From contig CAZWVA010000001.1 in assembly GCA_964636885.1 (NCBI GenBank), forward strand, positions 1-64,000: 64,000 nucleotides of DNA, given 5' to 3'. The DNA is from CAZWVA01 sp964636885. Lineage in GTDB: Bacteria > Desulfobacterota_D > UBA1144 > Nemesobacterales > CSP1-2. The translations under genes were made by a program, and so were the position numbers. The notes under the pieces are model-generated. The model searched no databases and was not told the DNA's origin. It was given only the letters and a program-made list of their open reading frames with translations. Shown in pieces: positions 46,201 to 56,191 of this stretch (positions are counted from its first letter, which is position 1; each line of letters opens with the position of its first letter).

Positions 46201-49200
46201 GTTATATGTAACAACCTGGGCGTAGCCTACTCCACACTTGCGGAGGTGAAGGATAGGGCTACAAACTGTAGGAATGCGATAAGGGCCTTTGAAGAGGCCC
46301 TTAAGGGTTTTAGTTTTGGGGATTCTCCTATCGATTATGGAATGGTTCGGAATAACCTAGGTGTAGCCTATTCCACACTTGCAGAGGTGGAAGATAGGGC
46401 TACAAACTCAAAGAAGGCCATTGGTTCGTACGAAGAGGCCCTAAGGGTCAGGACGCTTGAAGGATCGCCTGTGGATTACGCGATGACCCAGAATAACCTC
46501 GGTATCGCATATGAAAGACTCGCCAGTGTGGAGGATAGAGTGGGTAATTCGTATAGGGCGATCGAGGCCTATAGGGAGGCCTTAAGGGTCTACTCCCTTG
46601 AGGGTTTCTCCCTTAACTACGCAATGGTGCAAACCAACTTAGGGAGTGTGTATATAGCACTTGCCGAGGTGGAAAATGGAGCCGAAAACTGCAGGAATGC
46701 AATCGAATCCTGTAATGAGGCCCTTAAGGTCTATACCCCTCAAGGGTTTCCTTCTCAATACGCATTAGTACGGAATAACCTCGGAGTTGCCTACTCCGTC
46801 CTTGCCAACATCGAGGATAGATCCGAGAACTGTAAGAAGGCGATTGAGGCCTACAATGAGACCCTTTCAGTAAGAAACCCGGAGGACTCCCCAATCCAAT
46901 ATGCGAGGACGATGAAGAACGTAGCCGATACCTACATCGCCCTTGCATGTGTGGAGGATAAGGCAGAAAACTGTAAGAGGGCGATTGAGTCATGTGAGAG
47001 TATACTCGGCATTTACACATTAGGGGATTTTCCCCTCGATTACGCCTCGATTAATAGGAGTCTTGGTCTTGCCTATAAGGTTCTGGCAGAGGTTGAAGAT
47101 AGGGTAGGTAACTGCAGTAGGGAGATCGAGGCCTATAGAGAGGCGCTCAGGGTTTATACACTCGATAGTTCGCCTAGGTATTACGGGATGATCCACAAAG
47201 CTATGGGAATTGCCTATGGCATCCTGGCTGAGGAGGGGAATGAGAATGAGAACTATAAGAGGGCAATAGAGTCCTATAAAGAGGCTCTAAAGGTCTATGA
47301 CTACGAGGGTTCCCCAGATGAGTATGGACTCATACAAAGGAACCTGGGGATCGCCTATGGGCTTCTTGCCGAGAACGAGGATAGGGTTATCAACTGCAAG
47401 AGGGCAATAGAGTCCTATAGGGAGGCCCTAAGGTTCTATACCCTTGAAAATTCCCCTGCGGATTATGGGTTGATACAGGAGAATCTCGGTATTGTCTATG
47501 GGATATTGGCCGAGGAAGAGGAAGGAGAGAGGAACTATAAGAGGGCAATAGAGTCCTATAAGGAGGCCCTAAAGGTCTATGCACTAGATGGTTCCCTCAT
47601 AGATTACGGGATCATACAGAAGAACCTTGGTATCCTCTATGGGAAGCTGGCCGAGCTAGAGGATAGAAGCGTTAACTACAGGAGTGCAATAGGATATTAC
47701 CTGGGGGCACTGAAGTTCTATACATCCGATGCTTCCCCTCAGGATTACGGACTCATACAGAGAAACCTGGGCATTGCGTATGGGGTTCTGGCGGAGGTAG
47801 AGGATAGATCCGATAACCTTAAAAATGCCATAGCAGCCTACGAAGAGGCCCTCAGGTTCTATGGCCTAGAACATCTCCCGGTTGACTATGCCGCCATACA
47901 TAACGACCTCGGGGATATGTATGGGATGCTTTTGGAGGCGGAGGATGGGTTTGAGAACGGTAAGAGGGCTATAGAATCATATGAGGAGGCTTTAAGGGTC
48001 TATACGCTTGAGGGGTTTCCCAGGGAGTTTGCCAGTATTAACTCCAAGATCGGGTCTATGTATAGCAAACTGGCCGGTACTGGGGACAGGATAGAAAGGG
48101 GTAAGAAGGCCATAGAGGCATATGAGAATGCACTCCTTTTATACAGCCTTAAGGATCACCCAATGGAATACGGTATGTGTCAGAGGGGACTGGGAGACGC
48201 TTACGCGATGCTTGCGGGGGAGGAAGACTCGGCAGGTAACGGCAAGAAGGCAATCGAGGCGTATGGGGAGGCCCTCAGGGTCTATACATTTGATGGTTCT
48301 CCAATGGATTATGGGTTGATTCAAAGGAAACTCGGATCCATCTACACCGTCCTTGCCGATGTTGAAAACGGGGTTACAAATCTCAAGGAGGCAATAGGGG
48401 CCTACGAGGAGGCGCTGAGGGTCTATACACCCCAGAGTTTCCCTGAGGATTATGGGATGATACAGAGGGAGCTTGGTAGCTTATACCTACTCCTTTCCAA
48501 AGAGGAGGATACGACTCAAAACTCGAAAAAGGCGATTGGGGCTTATGAGGAGTCGATCAGACTCTACGACTACGACGGTTTCCCAGCCGATTACGGTGAG
48601 ATTAAGAAGAATCTAGGAATAGCTTATGGAATCGCTGCCGAGGCGAAGAATAGCGCTACCGACTATAGGAAGGCGATAGAGGCCTTTGAGGAAGCACTCA
48701 GGGTTTATAGATACGATGATTCACCCTCGGATTACGGGTTCATACAGAAAAACCTCGGTATCGCTTACGGAACCCTTGCCGATGTGGAGAACAAGGCGGC
48801 TAATTTAATGAGGGCTATCGGGTCCTATGAGGAGGCGCTAAGGTTATATACGCTTAGAGATTACCCCTTGGACTATGGACTTATAAAGAAGAACCTCGGA
48901 GTTGCTTACTCAAGCCTTTTCGAGGAGGAGGGCGGGGTTGAGAACTGTAGGAAGGCGATAGAAGCCTACGAGAGCGCTCTCCTTGTCTATACACTAGAGG
49001 ATTTCCCCTCTCATTACGGAAACATACAGAGGGATCTGGGTATCGCCTATGGGAGCCTAGCCGAGGTGGAGGATAGGGTTAAAAACTATAAGAATGCGGT
49101 AAAGGCATATGAGGAAGCCCTTAAGGTCTTTACCCCGGAGGAGTACCCATCGGATTATGACACGATCAAAAATAACCTCGGTATCGCATACGGGTTCCTT

Positions 49201-50650
49201 GCCGAAACCGAAGACGCCAATATGGAGGATAGGGCTGAAAATTACAGGAGGGTTATCGAATCCTATGAAGAAACCCTTGAGGCATTGAATCCCAACGACT
49301 CTCCCATGGAGTATGCTGTGGTTCTCGTCAAGCTCGGCGATGCGTACAGGGTAATAAGCAGTGTCGAGGATAAGATAGGCAACTGCAGAAGGGCGATCGG
49401 ATTCTACGAGGAGGCTCTAAAGATATACACGTTGAAAGACTCCCCCTCCGATTATGCGCTAGTCCAGAAGAATCTCGGACTCACATACAGCACGCTTGCC
49501 GGAGAAGAGTCCGGGATCGAGAATCAAAGCAGCGCGATTCGGGCCTATAAGGAGGCCCTCAGGGTATACACGCCTGAGGCTTATCCAAAGGACTATGCGA
49601 TCGTACAGAAGAATCTTGGTATCGCCTACGGGAATCTAGGACAGGAGAGGGATAGGGCAAGCAATTACAGACGGGCGATAGAGGCGTTTGGAGAGGCCCT
49701 AAGGGTTTATAACCGTGATGAATCCCCTCTGGATTATGGTGAGATACAGAAAAACCTTGGGGTTATATACAGAAATCTTGCCGAAGTAAGGGATAGGGTC
49801 GAAAATTACAAGAGGTCGATAGAGGCGTATGAAGACTCTTTAAGGGTTTATACCATTCAGTCTCATCCCGAAGAATACGCTCTTATACACAAAAGCATTG
49901 GGGTCTTATATGGAATCCTCGCCGCGGAGGAAGACGGGGCCGAAAACTGCAGGAAGGCCATACGGGCCTATGAGGAGGCCCTCAGGGTCTATAATCTCAA
50001 GGATTTCCCTTCCGATTACAGTACGATCCAGAAGAATCTCGGTATCGCATACGGGATCCTTGCCGAGCTGGAGGATAAGGTTGGAAACAGCAGGAAGGCG
50101 ATAAAGGCCTATGAAGAGGCCCTAAGGGTATATGGCTCGGAACCGCTGACGGTGGACTATGCCATTATTCAAAACAACCTAGGTACCGCCTATAGGACAC
50201 TTGCCGATGTGGAGAACCAGGCGGAGAACTGCAAGAGGGCGATTAGGGCCTATAAAGAAGCCCTTAGGGTCTNNNNNNNNNNNNNNNNNNNNNNNNNNNN
50301 NNNNNNNNNNNNNNNNNNNNNNNNNNNNNNNNNNNNNNNNNNNNNNNNNNNNNNNNGCCGAGGTTGAGTACAAGGCGGAGAACTGCAAGAGGGCGATTAG
50401 GGCCTATAAAGAAGCCCTTAGGGTCTATACGCTTGAAGGGTTACCGCTTCAATACGCCGCTACACAGAACAACCTTGGGGCCGCCTACAGTACGCTCGCG
50501 GAGATAGAGAAGAAGTCCGAGAACTGCAAGCATGCGATTAAGTCTTATAAGGAGGCACTCAGGGTCTTTACAAAGGAGAGGTTCCCTGGGGTTTACGACC
50601 TAGTGATGCGCAACCTTCAGATACTCCAGGATTTTAGTGAGAAGAGATGA
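43231..50650 (+). CDS. Giant TPR protein with N-terminal nucleotide-hydrolase/TIR-like domain, interrupted by an assembly gap
   Basis: About 2,470 residues. The first 170 or so form an alpha/beta domain (AVLYPDREG, LRVYLLSDSG, VERVLDECVLIVLILDGFG, LLYGYGLIRGKGKLVFSV) that resembles nucleoside-deoxyribosyltransferase/TIR-like folds. The catalytic Glu expected in the family's ELGYA motif is replaced (YGYGL), so activity is uncertain. A helical linker follows, then at least 46 tandem 47-residue TPR units (consensus ENCKRAIEAYEEALRVYT with LGIAYSTLAEVED). The start at 43231 has GGAGGG six bases upstream; the ATG at 43180 lies inside the promoter. The frame breaks at an N gap (50273-50356) where the repeat units on both sides are identical, so this is probably one gene. 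Similar TPR arrays are known in large signalling or conflict proteins. The stop is at 50648-50650. Confidence 0.85.
44155..50647 (+). repeat. Tandem 141-bp TPR-coding repeat array
   Basis: At least 46 in-frame units of 141 bp (47 residues) with consensus ENCKRAIEAYEEALRVYTLEDFP and YAMTQNNLGIAYSTLAEVED. Unit 7 is three residues short and one unit near 49200 is five residues long; the others are the same length. Some adjacent units are nearly identical in DNA, a sign of recent duplication or gene conversion. Confidence 0.92.
50273..50356. other. Assembly gap (84 N) in the TPR array
   Basis: Eighty-four N. Both flanks read ggcggagaactgcaagaggg and continue identically for over 50 bases, which is why assembly failed. 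The missing part should be 71 bases plus a multiple of 141 to restore the reading frame; 84 does not fit, so the N run is not the true length. Confidence 0.95.
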
Positions 50651-50657
50651 GAACCGT

Positions 50658-50684
50658 AGAGGCGGTTCGCGAACGCCCCTACAA
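50658..50684. repeat. Degenerate palindromic repeat
   Basis: GTAGAGGCGGTTCGCGAAC followed by GCCCCTAC is an imperfect palindrome of the GTAGGGGC...GCCCCTAC class seen in hsdM. It lies between the stops of the TPR gene and of hisS and could also form a hairpin terminator, although no T-run follows. Confidence 0.6.
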
Positions 50685-50686
50685 CG

Positions 50687-51949
50687 TTAGATCCTGAATT
50701 TAATAGCCAACCTCTTAACATCCTCTAGATCCATCTCTTCCTCTGTGCTTTTCTTCATATTCCTTATCTTCGCCTTGCCCCGGCTGAGCTCCTCGTCCCC
50801 TATTATTATCGTGTATTTAACGCCGAGTTTATCCGCCCGCTTAAGCTGGCTCTTAAGGCTCCTGCCCTCGTAATCCATCTCTACAAAGATGCCGTTTTTC
50901 CTGAGCTCATAGGCGATCCTCGAGGATACCCTCTTTGCCTCTTCTCCCAGGTGTGCTATAAAGACGTTGGTTTCTTTTTGAAACCCCTCTGGAAACCCCT
51001 TCTCGTGGAGTAGGATCATCCTCTCCATCCCAACTGCAAACCCTATGGCCGGGGTAGGGGGACCTCCCAGTTCCTCGACGAGCCTGTCGTACCTTCCACC
51101 CGCACCAACGGCGTTTTGTGCCCCAAGCTCATCGGTTATCACTTCAAAAACCGTTCTCGTATAGTAGTCAAGTCCCCTTACTATTCGAGGGTTGATGGAA
51201 AACGGCGTACCTATATCACTTAGCGTGTCTTTTACAGATTCGAAATGCCTCTCACACTCATCGCATAGATTATCGAGTATAGACGGTGCATTCTGTGCTA
51301 TTCCCTTACAGGTTTCCCTCTTGCAATCTAAGACCCTTAGGGGGTTTACATCAAGCCTCCTTCTGCAGTCCTCACAGAGCCCATCCCTCATCGGCATTAG
51401 GAACTCGACCAGCCTCTTCTTGTATTCAGGGCGACAGTTCTCGTCCCCTAGCGAGCTTAACTCAAGCCTTAAGTACTGGCTTATTCCAATCGCCTCAAAA
51501 AGCCTCCAGAGCATCACTATTACCTCTGCGTCTGAAAGCGGGTCCTTTGATCCGAAGAGCTCCGCCCCTATCTGATAGAATCCCCTGTATCTTCCCTTCT
51601 GTGGGCGTTCGTGTCTGAACATCATCCCCATATAGTAGAGTTTGGATATCGGGGATTTGGCAAACATCGAGTGCTCTATAAAGGCCCTTACGACCCCGGC
51701 AGTGCCTTCGGGGCGAAGCGTGATCGACGAGCCGTCCCTGTCTGTAAACGTGTACATCTCCTTCTCTACTATATCACTTGTGGTGCCTAGGCTTCTGGCG
51801 AAGACGTCTGTGAATTCGACTACGGGCGTTCTTATCTCTGAAAAGCCGTATAGCTCAAATATCGTCCTTGCCCTGTCCTCTACGTAATGCCACCTCTTTA
51901 TCTTCTCAGGGAGGATATCATTAAAACCCCTTATCGATGTCGCTTTCAT
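50687..51949 (-). CDS. hisS: Histidyl-tRNA synthetase
   Basis: A 420-residue class II synthetase. Motif 2 is the RHERPQKGRYRGFYQIGAELFG region, the histidine A signature GLDYYTRTVFEV lies near 260, and GAGGRYDRLVEELGG near 287; motif 3 is PAIGFAVGMERMILL. A four-Cys group (CEDC, CKREXC, CDEC) near 195-235 looks like the zinc-binding insertion of some HisRS. The ATG at 51949 follows CGGAG; an upstream GTG at 51955 is less likely. It ends convergent with the giant TPR gene. Confidence 0.96.
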   Translation of the reverse strand: MKATSIRGFNDILPEKIKRWHYVEDRARTIFELYGFSEIRTPVVEFTDVFARSLGTTSDIVEKEMYTFTDRDGSSITLRPEGTAGVVRAFIEHSMFAKSPISKLYYMGMMFRHERPQKGRYRGFYQIGAELFGSKDPLSDAEVIVMLWRLFEAIGISQYLRLELSSLGDENCRPEYKKRLVEFLMPMRDGLCEDCRRRLDVNPLRVLDCKRETCKGIAQNAPSILDNLCDECERHFESVKDTLSDIGTPFSINPRIVRGLDYYTRTVFEVITDELGAQNAVGAGGRYDRLVEELGGPPTPAIGFAVGMERMILLHEKGFPEGFQKETNVFIAHLGEEAKRVSSRIAYELRKNGIFVEMDYEGRSLKSQLKRADKLGVKYTIIIGDEELSRGKAKIRNMKKSTEEEMDLEDVKRLAIKFRI

Positions 51950-52119
51950 ACGCACTCCGGTTTTGTAATTGAAAATCAGAAGGATAAAATTATACTTTAG
52001 AATCAGTTTGTCTGTAAAATCCGGGTGTGATAGTCGGTTCTATTTTCACCTAAATCCTGTAAAATCTATTGGGACTCGAATCCATAAGGTTCTTCACGGG
52101 TTTTTTAGCGAGGTGAGAG

Positions 52120-53274
52120 TTGAAAGTAGTCTACGTAGGGAGTCCGGAGCTCTTTACAAGGGGCGCAAGTGCCATTCACGTGATGAAGATGTGTCAGGCC
52201 ATGACGANNNNNNNNNNNNNNNNNNNNGGGATGGACGTCGAGCTTGTGCTTCCCTCCTATGGTAATAGCCACACGAGTATATTCGAGTACTACGGTGTCG
52301 AACCCCGTTTTAAACTGACCACCCTGCCTTCCTTTAAGGGTTCTAAGGCAAGACACATCGCACACGGGGCCTTTGGTGCCATATACACTGGGTTTAATAG
52401 GGGGAAATTTGATCTGGTTATAACGAGGAATATGTTCTATACGTATCTCTCCACGAACCTACTTAAGATTCCCACGATCTATGATGCGCATCATCCGCCT
52501 GTGGACGGCGTTGCCCGCTTCGTTTTTAGGTCTTTTAAGGACTCAAAACATCTGGTCAGGTTCTCAACGAACTCAGAGGGATTGGGGAGTATCTATCTCT
52601 CTCTTGGGCTTCCGGTTGAGAAACTCGTGGTCGCACATAACGGCGTGGACCTGGAAAGATTCGAGGAATGGGTCTCAAAAGAGGAGGCACGGCACAGGCT
52701 TGGGCTTCCGGTTCATAGAAGGATCGTTTGTTACTCTGGAAATTCGTATAGCGGAAGGGGTATAGATTTGCTAATAGAGGTCGCCTTGAGGTTAAAAGAC
52801 ACGCTTTTTCTCATTGTGGGTGGGCTGGAAAGTGATATCGAGAGGTATAGGAGTATCGCCCGAAGTAAAGGAGCCGAGAATTTTCTATTGGCCGGTTTTG
52901 TCCCTCATAAAATGGTTCCCCTTTACCTCTATTCGGCCGACCTTCTCGTTATGCCTTATACATCACAGATGACGATTAGAGACGGGACGAGGGCCGTGGA
53001 ATTCACATCCCCGATAAAGCTATTCGAGTACATGGCGGCATCTCGTCCGATCGTGGCGACGGAGTTGCCCTCTATCAAGGAGGTTCTAAAAGACGGCAGA
53101 AACGCCCTCCTCGTGAGACCGGATAGCCCGGATTCTCTTCTTGAGGGTATAAGAAGGGTTTTGGAAGACCGTACACTTGCCGAAAGGCTATCCCTACAGG
53201 CGGCCTCGGATGTGAAGAAGTACACCTGGGAGGAGAGGGTTAAGAGGATTCTAAACGGCCTATGCGATCTTTAA
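52120..53274 (+). CDS. Glycosyltransferase family 4 protein (with a 20-N gap)
   Basis: A GT-B enzyme of about 385 residues. The N-terminal GSPELFTRGASAIHVMKMCQAM holds the acceptor-side glycine-rich loop, and KLFEYMAASRPIVATELPSIKEVLKDGRNALLV near the C-terminus is the EX7E-like donor-binding region of GT4. A run of 20 N (52208-52227) replaces about seven residues; the frame stays open through it, so it is probably close to the true length. The start is a TTG behind GAGGTGAGAG. Donor and acceptor are unknown. Confidence 0.88.
   Translation: MKVVYVGSPELFTRGASAIHVMKMCQAMTXXXXXXXGMDVELVLPSYGNSHTSIFEYYGVEPRFKLTTLPSFKGSKARHIAHGAFGAIYTGFNRGKFDLVITRNMFYTYLSTNLLKIPTIYDAHHPPVDGVARFVFRSFKDSKHLVRFSTNSEGLGSIYLSLGLPVEKLVVAHNGVDLERFEEWVSKEEARHRLGLPVHRRIVCYSGNSYSGRGIDLLIEVALRLKDTLFLIVGGLESDIERYRSIARSKGAENFLLAGFVPHKMVPLYLYSADLLVMPYTSQMTIRDGTRAVEFTSPIKLFEYMAASRPIVATELPSIKEVLKDGRNALLVRPDSPDSLLEGIRRVLEDRTLAERLSLQAASDVKKYTWEERVKRILNGLCDL
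52208..52227. other. Assembly gap (20 N) inside the GT4 gene
   Basis: Twenty N between AMT and GMDVELVLPSYG. In GT4 proteins the helix that starts here normally continues with a few residues, consistent with the N count; the reading frame is preserved. Confidence 0.9.
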
Positions 53275-53485
53275 ATCCACTCTGTTCTAGTGTATCTTTT
53301 TTGCCTATTTTTATCTAATAGGTCAGGGTCTTATGATGACTGTATAGATAGGCGATAGGAAGGCCCTTAGAGCCGTTTTATTCTGTTTTTCCAGGCCCGT
53401 TACCTGGGTCCTTCGTTTCACTTAATGGTAGACTCCGGAAGGGTTTCGTTTTCAATGATTCACGTAGTGAGGCATCTCTAATCCG

Positions 53486-53513
53486 GGGATTTCTCACTTC
53501 ACTCGAAATGACA
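53486..53513. repeat. Short interspersed repeat-like element
   Basis: The stretch gatttctcacttcactcgaa followed by atgaca belongs in pattern to the GATTTCTCGCTTCGCTCGAAATGACA type of dispersed bacterial repeats. Only one copy is seen in the window. The surrounding 53275-53576 has no gene that I recognise. Confidence 0.45.
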
Positions 53514-53576
53514 CGGGGTACGGCTGCTTAAAGCTGGTATGGTATAGATGGCATAGCATGAAGACAGGAGATAGAG

Positions 53577-55067
53577 GTGAACAATCGAATCGGGATCTGG
53601 ATTGCTCTTGTTCTTTTTTTCCTAGTGGCTATAAGCGATGGGATTGTAAGGGCGGAGGAATTAGAGGATCGCTTAGGTCCTTTTACCCCTTCTGGTGGAA
53701 TTCTCTGGGATGGTGAGGGTCGACCGGGTGACCACAAAGTGAAAGACCTTGGTGTAAAGGAATTTCTGGTAGACACGCTTCTTGGCTATTCCATATGGTG
53801 GGCGGGAAGGCTCTTCTATGTGAGGAACAAAAGCAGCAGGATATTCGATACATCTTTTTCAGACTGGATTGACCACATTACGGAAGCCCCAGTGGTCGAT
53901 GATGGGGATGGCTTTGTGACAAACTATGTCTATCACCCTATATTTGGTGCCCTGTATTACCTCTATTATAGGAACATGGGACACAGCGTTTGGGCCTCGG
54001 CCTTGGGCTCGACTCTTATGAGCACCCTCTGGGAGTACACCGTGGAGGGACTGGTCGAGACGCCTTCTCTTCCCGACCTTGTTGCGACGCCTGGTCTTGG
54101 GATTCCTCTTGGGGTTATGATGGAGACCCTCTCCGAATGGCTCATCGAAAGGGATAACGTCCCGGCGAAGATGGGAGGATACGTGCTAAATCCACTCAGG
54201 ATGTTTATTCGAGATAGGAAGATCGGCGTACTGAATCCCCTAACGGGTAGTTTTGCGCTTCACGGCCCCTTTACCCTAACACCCAGTAAATCCAGGGCGA
54301 TCGATCTCTCCTATCCGTTTTTTCTAGAATCTCCCATCTCACTTGGAAGGGTGACCGCGAGATTTGAGGTGCTTGACGTGGATAGGGAGTTAGGCGGTCA
54401 GTTTATTTTCTATTCAATCCGACTCGATTTTAATTCCTCTGATAACCTTCTTGGCCTGTACATCAAGGTTCCATACGGAGGTGTAAATGACATAAGGGTT
54501 GATGGAGAAGAGATAAGTAACGGGTTTGAATTCTCAAACATTCTGATCGGGGGAAAGTATCTGTTGATAGATTCCAATGACTTTAGCTTTTCTGGGGGTT
54601 TTGAGGTAGTACCCCCCACTGCTTTTAAGGATAACAAGGACAGGCTAAAGACGATAGTCGGTTTTAGAAGGGACTTTCCCCTCTATCTAACGAATTCGGT
54701 GACATTGACCCCCTACGTATCGGCTGGGGTGATCAAAAAGGGCGTAAGCCTCTTAAGCAGTCTCGGCGTTGATCTCGTCTTTAATGCGGATAGGCTAGAG
54801 GGGGATGGTTTTGAAACGAGGATTAAATACGGAACTGCGATTGGAGCCAAGATCCCAGTTAAGACCTCTCCTTCCCTTTTTGTCGAGTTTAATGGCTATA
54901 CCTTTGCCTCATCGAGTCGCATAAAAAGAACGGATGCGTTTCTCACACCGGGTGTGAGGTTTGGGAAGAAGTACAGCCCGGGCTTTGGGGTGCAGATCCC
55001 TCTAGCAGGCTCCTCTACGGATATTGCCAATGCGAGTTTTATGGTTGATTTCCAGGCCAGGTTCTAG
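53577..55067 (+). CDS. DUF3943 protein, probable outer-membrane or periplasmic
   Basis: A 496-residue protein with a signal peptide (about 1-25, cut near VRA). The DUF3943 part (about 90-210) contains NYVYHPIFGALYYLYYRNMGHSVWASALGSTLMSTLWEYTVEG broken over helices; the C-terminal half (about 220-496) alternates hydrophobic and polar residues and ends in F (MVDFQARF), as in outer-membrane beta barrels. It starts at a GTG with AGGAGAT upstream. Function is unknown. Confidence 0.8.
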   Translation: MNNRIGIWIALVLFFLVAISDGIVRAEELEDRLGPFTPSGGILWDGEGRPGDHKVKDLGVKEFLVDTLLGYSIWWAGRLFYVRNKSSRIFDTSFSDWIDHITEAPVVDDGDGFVTNYVYHPIFGALYYLYYRNMGHSVWASALGSTLMSTLWEYTVEGLVETPSLPDLVATPGLGIPLGVMMETLSEWLIERDNVPAKMGGYVLNPLRMFIRDRKIGVLNPLTGSFALHGPFTLTPSKSRAIDLSYPFFLESPISLGRVTARFEVLDVDRELGGQFIFYSIRLDFNSSDNLLGLYIKVPYGGVNDIRVDGEEISNGFEFSNILIGGKYLLIDSNDFSFSGGFEVVPPTAFKDNKDRLKTIVGFRRDFPLYLTNSVTLTPYVSAGVIKKGVSLLSSLGVDLVFNADRLEGDGFETRIKYGTAIGAKIPVKTSPSLFVEFNGYTFASSSRIKRTDAFLTPGVRFGKKYSPGFGVQIPLAGSSTDIANASFMVDFQARF

Positions 55068-55095
55068 AGCCGGGCTAAAGGGTGCTATGAGCTGA

Positions 55096-55386
55096 TTATT
55101 TCTCTTCTAGCTTGCTTGTAAACTTATCTATGGGGATCGCGGCAAGCGTCATGAGCTGAACCGTGCCACGGGAGCCTAGTTCGATTGAGACCCTTGAAAT
55201 AGTCTCGTTATCCGGGGCCTCGACTATATTCACGAAATCGTATGGGCCGAGTACTGCGTATTGGGCGAGTACCTTGACCCCGCTTTTCTCTAACTCCTTA
55301 TTTACCTCTTTAATCCGCTCTGGCCTCATTTTTACGGTTTTTCTACCCTCGTCCGTTAGGGTGCTGAGCATTACATACGTGGCCAT
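55096..55386 (-). CDS. GYD domain protein
   Basis: A 96-residue single-domain protein with the family Gly-Tyr-Asp motif in YAVLGPYDFVNIVEAPD (GPYD near 48). It starts MATYVMLSTLTDEGRKTVK, as the family does. These small ferredoxin-fold proteins form oligomers; function is unknown. A GGAGGT ribosome site lies eight bases before the ATG. It ends convergent with the DUF3943 gene. Confidence 0.87.
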   Translation of the reverse strand: MATYVMLSTLTDEGRKTVKMRPERIKEVNKELEKSGVKVLAQYAVLGPYDFVNIVEAPDNETISRVSIELGSRGTVQLMTLAAIPIDKFTSKLEEK

Positions 55387-55514
55387 ACCTTAATACCTCC
55401 TTCACTTTTCTAGCCGAAGCTAAAGATGATGATATTACTTACCGTGGACTTTTGCAAGGGATTTTTTATTGGGTGTAAGTATAGTGTTTCTAGGTTATTT
55501 CTCACGGTTTTTGT

Positions 55515-55542
55515 TTGACTTTTTAACATATGAGTGTATATT
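55515..55542 (+). promoter_or_regulatory. Promoter of speD
   Basis: TTGACT (55515-55520) and TATATT (55537-55542), each five of six consensus positions, 16 bases apart. The start near 55549 gives a 40-base leader containing AAAGGAGGGGG before the TTG start. Confidence 0.6.
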
Positions 55543-55588
55543 CATCAGCTTCTGATGGACAAAAAACAAAGAAAAAAGGAGGGGGAGA

Positions 55589-55972
55589 TTGAGGGCCTTA
55601 GGGAGGCATCTTTTGGTCGAATACCATAGGTGTGACCCTAAAATTTTAAACGACTTGGAGAAGATTAAGGGGTTTATGCTCGAAGCGGCTTCCAGAAGCG
55701 GAGCTACTGTGCTTGAGTGTTCGTTCCACTACTTCACGCCTCAGGGAGTAAGCGGTGTTGTGGTTATCGCTGAGTCTCATCTTGCGATTCATACCTGGCC
55801 TGAATATGGCTATGCAGCCGTGGATATATTCACGTGCGGTACGAAAGTCGATCCTTGGACGGCGTTTCACCACATCAAATCGGCTCTGGATTCTAAGGAA
55901 ACCAGCGTTAATGAGCTTACAAGAGGTGAGTTTCCACATCTGGGGAGTCGAGCGAGTCGTGTCTCCATATAG
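55589..55972 (+). CDS. speD: S-adenosylmethionine decarboxylase proenzyme (SpeH type)
   Basis: A 127-residue prokaryotic class 1B AdoMetDC. ESHLAIHTWPEYGYAAVDIFTCG carries the Glu-Ser self-cleavage site that creates the pyruvoyl group, the conserved His and the catalytic Cys of FTCG. It makes decarboxylated SAM for spermidine synthesis. It starts at TTG behind GGAGGGGGAG. No speE gene is adjacent. Confidence 0.95.
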   Translation: MRALGRHLLVEYHRCDPKILNDLEKIKGFMLEAASRSGATVLECSFHYFTPQGVSGVVVIAESHLAIHTWPEYGYAAVDIFTCGTKVDPWTAFHHIKSALDSKETSVNELTRGEFPHLGSRASRVSI

Positions 55973-56191
55973 CTATGGATGACTGGTTATGCATAAGAAG
56001 AGTTGATAGCCTTATCCCTGAAGGGATGCTCTTTCTAGCGGTTCAGGGCCGCGAGATGGTCTCCAAGACGGGTCTTTTAAGGCACTTAGAATGCACTAGA
56101 AGGGGTGTTTTTTGCCCAATGCACGTTACCTTAAGAGTCCTATTTGGTCTTTGACCCTCCTTCCTTAGCATCTTCACCTTATGGTAAGAAC

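Noticed and set aside
50273..50356. Real frameshift splitting the TPR gene
   Set aside because: The frame change coincides exactly with the N run between identical repeat flanks, so it is an assembly artefact.
52070..52090. actcgaatcc as a tRNA T-loop
   Set aside because: No acceptor stem or anticodon arm could be built around it.
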